Assembly (NCBI RefSeq): GCF_022163125.1
Contig: NZ_CP091881.1
Location: 5,270,001-5,334,000, forward strand
DNA from: Paenibacillus sp. HWE-109
Lineage (GTDB): Bacteria > Bacillota > Bacilli > Paenibacillales > NBRC-103111
Reading direction: 5' to 3'
Length of the DNA: 64,000 bases
Shown here: piece by piece, positions 60,018 through 64,000 of the stretch
Layout: each line of letters begins with the position of its first letter
Position numbering within the stretch: position 1 is the first letter of the stretch
Program-made: the position numbers and the translations under genes
The notes under the pieces: generated by a model
The model's input: only the letters and a program-made list of their open reading frames with translations
Told to the model about the DNA's origin: nothing
Databases searched by the model: none

Positions 60018-61406
60018 TCACCCTTTCGCGAATGCCGGCGTGCGGAACGAGACGTTCTCACTTGCCTCTTTCCAGAAATGAGCTAATGTTGGATGGTTCC
60101 ATTCTGCTTTACTGGCCGCCATGCGTACCCAACTTCCTTGACTGTATATCCAGCGGCGTTCAGGCTGCATGGTGAAAAGTTCCTCTGGCGTATTGGCGTC
60201 GACGACAACAAAATTCGCTTCGTTGCCAGGCTCAATCTTATACGTTCGGAGCCCCAGCACCTCGGCGGGAACATCCGTAATCATACGGAGCAATGTGCGC
60301 AGATCAGCCGGTCTCCCCATATGAGCTGCATAGGAGCCAATCAGAGCTATTTGTATCAAATCACCTCTGCCAAACGGGTGAAAAGGATCATGAATATTGT
60401 CTGAAGCCACGGCGATGGGTATCCCAGCTTCCCAAATCTCCTTCAATCTGGTCACTCCCCGACGTACGGGAAAGCTATCGTGCCTGCCTTGCAAGTACAG
60501 ATTCACCGCTGGCAAGGATACTGCTTTAAGTCCTGCATCCGCCATTCGTTCAATAATGCCATGTGCGTCCACATCCGTCATTGAAGCCAGTGCGCATAGA
60601 TGATCTACGGTCACTCTTCCGGAGTATCCCTCTGACTTCGTTTTGCCAGAAATATGTTCAATCGTTCGCATCGCCGGATTATCCGTTTCATCACAATGTA
60701 GATCGATCGGCACGTCGTATTTCTGAGCTAATTTGAACATATAATCAATATCTTCCTTAGGGGATAAGGACAGATGCGGCGCACCGCCAATGCCATCCAC
60801 ACCCATCCTCAAAGCTTCCTCCACCGCATCAACATCCAGAGCCATGAAATTGTATGGGCACATCGGAAATAATTGCAAAGTGACATAAGGTGCCAAAGCT
60901 TCTTTGGCTTCAAGCGCAGCTTCAATGGTTCGCAAAGCCACTTGGCGAGAAACCCTCAGATTAAAATCCAGATGCGTTCGAATATGGGTTGTGCCATAAG
61001 ACAAAGCCTGCAAGGAGGAACGCATAATTCTTGATTTTATTACTTCTTTGCTGAAGGAAGGCGACGCGATGGAATAATTGCGTACGGCTTCTTCCAAAGT
61101 GCCGCTTTGATTCTCTACAGTCGTTAAGGAAAACGATTTGTCCAGATGCATATGGGCATCCACAAAACCAGGCAGCATTATTTTCCCCTCAAGATCCAGG
61201 ATCACAATGCCTGATTCGTCTAAATGGTCCCTGGTCTCTAAGGTCTTCCATTGTTCCAATGACACTTTAGCAGGCTGAGCAGCATCAGCTTCTTGCTTCA
61301 GAATCTGTGTAAAGCGGCCATTTCGAATCGTTAAGCGATACAGGCAGCCTTCATCTTCCATAGGTAATCGAACGTTTACCAAATCCAAATTCTTCATAGA
61401 AGCCAA
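60018..61406 (-). CDS. Cytosine-deaminase-like amidohydrolase with complete metal site
   Basis: About 462 residues. Amidohydrolase TIM barrel: DAHMHLDKSFSLTTVENQSGT (HxH), THIRTHLDFN, FPMCPYN, VDLHCDETDNP-type segment PIDLHCDETDN (His ligand and Glu retained), VTVDHLCALA, GRHDSFPVRRGVTRLKEIWE and IAVASDNIHDPFHPFG (Asp ligand). Related to, but diverged from, the codA-like gene at the other end of the cluster. Substrate unknown. The longest frame begins with GTG overlapping the AGGAGG; the TTG three codons on is eight bases from it and is used here, with the ATG at codon 7 as alternative. Confidence 0.88.
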   Translation of the reverse strand: MASMKNLDLVNVRLPMEDEGCLYRLTIRNGRFTQILKQEADAAQPAKVSLEQWKTLETRDHLDESGIVILDLEGKIMLPGFVDAHMHLDKSFSLTTVENQSGTLEEAVRNYSIASPSFSKEVIKSRIMRSSLQALSYGTTHIRTHLDFNLRVSRQVALRTIEAALEAKEALAPYVTLQLFPMCPYNFMALDVDAVEEALRMGVDGIGGAPHLSLSPKEDIDYMFKLAQKYDVPIDLHCDETDNPAMRTIEHISGKTKSEGYSGRVTVDHLCALASMTDVDAHGIIERMADAGLKAVSLPAVNLYLQGRHDSFPVRRGVTRLKEIWEAGIPIAVASDNIHDPFHPFGRGDLIQIALIGSYAAHMGRPADLRTLLRMITDVPAEVLGLRTYKIEPGNEANFVVVDANTPEELFTMQPERRWIYSQGSWVRMAASKAEWNHPTLAHFWKEASENVSFRTPAFAKG

Positions 61407-61429
61407 TGCTGCCACCTCCTGGGTTTCCT

Positions 61430-62527
61430 TTATTTTTTCGGTAGGAATTGTGTTGTGAACACTTTATCAATGCTCTCTGCGCTTTTCAGTATACCTACAT
61501 CCACTAGCTGTTTCTGTACTTCAGACCAACGCTCTTTGGTCATAATGCCCGTGCCCATGGTCGCTGCGTCACCGCCAAATACGAAGTCCATTTCTTTGGT
61601 CGCGCTGTATTTCATCATATCCAAGCCCATGTCCGGATTCTTTTCTTTAATGCTGGGATTGATTTCTTCGGAGTGATCTTTGTAATAATCCCAGCCCTTA
61701 ACGGTAGCTTCAACGAAAGCTTTGACTTGGTCTGGGTGCTCGGCAATCATTTTCTCGGTTGTGAAGTACACACCCGCATAGATGTTATAGCCGGAATCTG
61801 CATTAAGCAGCGTGCCGAATTCGACTTTTTGTTGTTCCAACGTGAATGGCTCGCTTGTTACATATCCTTGTGTGAGGGCATTTTTATCACTGACGAAATT
61901 GACTAATTGACCTGTATATTTCATTTCTTGGGCGCTGTCTAATTTATATTTCTTCTTCATGAACTGCCAGAAGCTGGCTGTCGAGGCGACATAGACCTTG
62001 TGTCCATTCAGATCGGAGAAATCTTTGATCCCAGAATCTTTATGGTAAAACAATGCTTGCGGGCTCTTCTGCATCGACGTTGCGATTGCGACAATCGGAA
62101 TACCCTCTTGTCTGGCAACCAAGATATCATCGCCATTTGCCATACCGAATTGCGCCTTGCCGGATGCAACAATTTGTGTAGATGAAACCGATGGACCACC
62201 TGGCATAAGCGTCATGTCGAAGCCGGCTTCTTTGTAATACCCTTTGGCCGAAGCTGCAAAGTTTCCGCCGTGTTCCGGTTCTGCGAACCAGTTTAGGACA
62301 ACAGTAGCCGGCACTGCAGCTTTGGGCGCTGTTGATGCAGCCGTTGTTGCTGCCGGAGATGCGGAAGTCGTCGCTCCTGATGGTGAAGCGGGAGCTTGGG
62401 ATGACGTTGAAACCGGTGTACTTGTGCTGCCGCATGCGGCTAGCATACTTGTCATCATAATTAAGCTGAGAGACATTACGACCGGGCGTTTCGCGACAAG
62501 CTGACTCGTAAGTTTGAATGGTTTCAT
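61430..62527 (-). CDS. ABC transporter substrate-binding lipoprotein (NMT1/ThiY/SsuA type)
   Basis: 365 residues. Lipobox MLAAC, Ser/Ala/Pro/Thr-rich linker, then an NMT1/THI5-like periplasmic-binding domain: VVLNWFAEPEHGGNFAASAKGYYKEAGFD, with the NWF.E.EHGG pattern close to formylpyrimidine- and sulfonate-binding ThiY/SsuA proteins, VSSTQIVASGKAQFGMANGDD and GYVTSEPFTLEQQ. Delivers the substrate to the permease encoded in this cluster. Start at the ATG nine bases after GGAGGGG. First gene of its transcript; promoter candidate 60 bp upstream. Confidence 0.92.
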   Translation of the reverse strand: MKPFKLTSQLVAKRPVVMSLSLIMMTSMLAACGSTSTPVSTSSQAPASPSGATTSASPAATTAASTAPKAAVPATVVLNWFAEPEHGGNFAASAKGYYKEAGFDMTLMPGGPSVSSTQIVASGKAQFGMANGDDILVARQEGIPIVAIATSMQKSPQALFYHKDSGIKDFSDLNGHKVYVASTASFWQFMKKKYKLDSAQEMKYTGQLVNFVSDKNALTQGYVTSEPFTLEQQKVEFGTLLNADSGYNIYAGVYFTTEKMIAEHPDQVKAFVEATVKGWDYYKDHSEEINPSIKEKNPDMGLDMMKYSATKEMDFVFGGDAATMGTGIMTKERWSEVQKQLVDVGILKSAESIDKVFTTQFLPKK

Positions 62528-62586
62528 TTTAAACTTCCCCTCCATATTTGGTTTTCTATACAAAAGCTCTTACCAACCTTTAGACA

Positions 62587-62616
62587 AATATAGAATTTAC
62601 AATGCCTATGCGTCAA
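62587..62616 (-). promoter_or_regulatory. Candidate promoter of the binding-protein transcript
   Basis: TTGACG (62611-62616), 18-bp spacer and TATATT (62587-62592) on the minus strand, in the 200-bp A+T-rich gap before the binding-protein gene. Confidence 0.5.
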
Positions 62617-62728
62617 CGCGAATACTTACGTTTTGTATTTTCTCACAATAAATAGTACGTCTTTTCATTACATTTCCAAGGTCAATAGAATTTATTTACA
62701 TTATATTTACACAAAAAACGAACATTAC

Positions 62729-63724
62729 TCATATAGTTCCTACTTTAACGCCAAGTTCTCTCAACCAACGTCGATACGCAATGGAGAAACGATCCACTTT
62801 ATGATTAAGCTCAACCTGAAGATCAAGAGGAAGCAATTCCGGCTTCTGCGTCTCAATAACTTTGGCATCTTGATCGAAAACAATATCCTGGAAATGAATG
62901 AAATTCGCATCATCTACCTCATAGGCATAGTTGCGGGATACCATCATGAACACCACGCATTCCTCAGCAGCCACAGGCAGTACTGTCAGCATAATCCACA
63001 ACGTTTGACCATTGCTTGGATCCGCTTTGGACAAGCGAGCCGATAAGGGACGATAAACTTCCTTCCTATATACATAAGTCGTACCCTCACTTTTGTCCGA
63101 GCCCGAATGCGCAACAGGCTGAAAGATAGGAATTTGCTCGATATAGATCCGTTCTTTCTCTTTCACGACTTCAAAATCAGGCAGCTCTGCATAATCCGGG
63201 TGTCCAAGCAGATTCTGATGCACGAACATTAAATGAGCGAAATCGGTGAAATTTTCGATCACTCTCGTTCCTGCAGCAGCCACTTTGTAAGGACCACAGG
63301 GCAATGGACGATAGAGAGGATTAGCAAACTCTTCGAAATGAGGCAAAGGTGCCGCTGGCTCACCTATACATACCCAAACGAAGCCGTACTTCTCCTCGCA
63401 GGCAAACACTTGCGCTTTGGCTCTGGCCGGAATTTTCTCCCCCTTGGGCTGTGCAGGAATACAAACACATTGACCCGATGAATCATACTGCCACCCGTGA
63501 TAAGGACAGACCAGCGTGTCATCCTTGACCCATCCCTTCGAGAGCATAGCCCCACGGTGAACGCAGAGATCTTGCATCGCATGAACACCTTGGCTGGACC
63601 GGTAGATCGCAACTCGTTCACCGAGAATAATAACTCCCACAGGTTGTTCTTTCAGTTCAGATGCCAAATATACGGCGTGCCAATCATTTTCAAGAACCGG
63701 ATCATGCAGACGCTCTAATGCCAT
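62729..63724 (-). CDS. Rieske non-heme-iron oxygenase, large subunit
   Basis: 331 residues. Rieske cluster motif CVHRGAMLSKGWV...VCPYHGW (CxH-16-CxxH form, about 42-68), IYRSSQGVHAMQDL before it, and mononuclear iron site ENFTDFAHLMFVHQNLLGHP (Asp-His-His) near 160. The single-subunit form resembles O- and N-demethylases (vanillate, caffeine) rather than ring dioxygenases with beta subunits. It needs a reductase, and no classical ferredoxin reductase gene is in the window. ATG nine bases after GGAGG is used. Upstream of the transporter genes, 28 bp after the truncated amidohydrolase. Confidence 0.92.
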   Translation of the reverse strand: MALERLHDPVLENDWHAVYLASELKEQPVGVIILGERVAIYRSSQGVHAMQDLCVHRGAMLSKGWVKDDTLVCPYHGWQYDSSGQCVCIPAQPKGEKIPARAKAQVFACEEKYGFVWVCIGEPAAPLPHFEEFANPLYRPLPCGPYKVAAAGTRVIENFTDFAHLMFVHQNLLGHPDYAELPDFEVVKEKERIYIEQIPIFQPVAHSGSDKSEGTTYVYRKEVYRPLSARLSKADPSNGQTLWIMLTVLPVAAEECVVFMMVSRNYAYEVDDANFIHFQDIVFDQDAKVIETQKPELLPLDLQVELNHKVDRFSIAYRRWLRELGVKVGTI

Positions 63725-63752
63725 ACGAATCATCCTCCATGTATCAATTATA

Positions 63753-64000
63753 TTATTGGGTATTGGCGAAAATAGGATACTGCCCTGCCAGCTTGCTGCG
63801 CAGATGATCTACCCTTGCTTGTGCTCGCTGTAAAATCTCCTGCTCATCGATCCAAGTGCTTTTCCCATGTTCTACGACAACTTGCCCGCCGACGACGACC
63901 AAGTCAACATCATTGCCATTGGCATTATAAACAAGAGCCGAAGAGGCACGATGCACAGGGCTAATGTGCGCCTTCATCATATCAACCGTCACGAGATCCG
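63753..64000 (-). CDS. Amidohydrolase, C-terminal end only (TRZ/ATZ-type), off the right edge
   Basis: The frame is open from the edge to the stop at 63753, giving 81 codons. TVDMMKAHISPVHRASSALVYNANG and VDLVVVGGQVVVEHGKSTWID form the C-terminal composite-domain strand typical of TRZ/ATZ/hydantoinase-like amidohydrolases, where the second beta-sandwich half follows the TIM barrel. The tail QRAQARVDHLRSKLAGQYP is helical. Metal ligands are outside the window. Only 28 bp separate it from the Rieske gene, so it heads the same transcript and suggests a third hydrolase in the pathway. Confidence 0.82.
   Translation of the reverse strand, partial: DLVTVDMMKAHISPVHRASSALVYNANGNDVDLVVVGGQVVVEHGKSTWIDEQEILQRAQARVDHLRSKLAGQYPIFANTQ

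Overview
The window reads as chromosomal DNA of an endospore-forming, low-to-mid GC Bacillota, most likely Paenibacillus or a close relative. This is inferred from the sufC-sufD-sufS-sufU-sufB order, SufU in place of IscU, YesM/YesN-type two-component genes, phosphorelay-style histidine kinases, OhrR, S/T-rich lipoproteins, strong AGGAGG ribosome binding sites, and families of palindromic intergenic repeats. I saw no rRNA, tRNA, CRISPR array, prophage or intact insertion sequence. Most genes lie on the minus strand.

Layout. 1-6 kb: truncated uppP, a cytoplasmic 5'-nucleotidase-like enzyme, then a small molybdenum-cofactor block (a MoaD-MoaE fusion and MoeB) followed by an HD-GYP phosphodiesterase. 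5.9-9.2 kb: a tightly overlapping five-gene operon around a glutathionylspermidine-synthase-like ATP-grasp ligase with a DUF350 membrane protein. 9.4-11.8 kb: an NlpC/P60 lipoprotein, an unusual five-residue-repeat protein and a PH-domain protein. 12-17.5 kb: the SUF iron-sulfur operon. 17.6-28.6 kb: housekeeping genes (DUF1802, Dps, MtnK-MtnA methionine salvage, Rpn nuclease, AraC regulator with a Gfo/Idh/MocA oxidoreductase, M15 peptidase, MetY, NamA). 28.7-37.6 kb: a MacAB-like ABC export operon with two ATPases, one fused to an AbrB-like domain, preceded by YesM/YesN-type sensor and regulator genes. 38.1-40.4 kb: a polar amino acid importer. 40.6-48.4 kb: YunC, c-di-GMP and histidine-kinase signalling proteins, DUF423, an AEC transporter, OhrR and a broken sugar-permease fragment.

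The accessory right third holds the most interesting material. At 48.6-50 kb a class I isoprenoid-synthase-fold protein is followed by a 79-residue NHLP-leader-type peptide that ends in tryptophan. The peptide has its own extended -10 promoter and a strong terminator, and a seven-transmembrane histidine kinase gene converges on it. This resembles the logic of ComQ-ComX-ComP, where a prenylated Trp peptide is a signal, but with an NHLP precursor. At 52-53.7 kb there are seven tandem copies of a 184-bp element with short terminal inverted repeats. A diverged solitary copy of identical length lies at 22.7 kb, and a partial copy sits in the loop of a terminator at 9.3 kb.

From 53.9 kb to the right edge runs a catabolic cluster: two cytosine-deaminase-like amidohydrolases, a creatininase-family enzyme, a Rieske oxygenase, an FAD-linked oxidase, a WrbA-like flavoprotein, a complete ABC importer of the ThiXYZ/SsuABC type and the C-terminus of another amidohydrolase. 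Together they suggest uptake and ring- or amide-opening degradation of an N-heterocyclic compound. The substrate cannot be read from the sequence.
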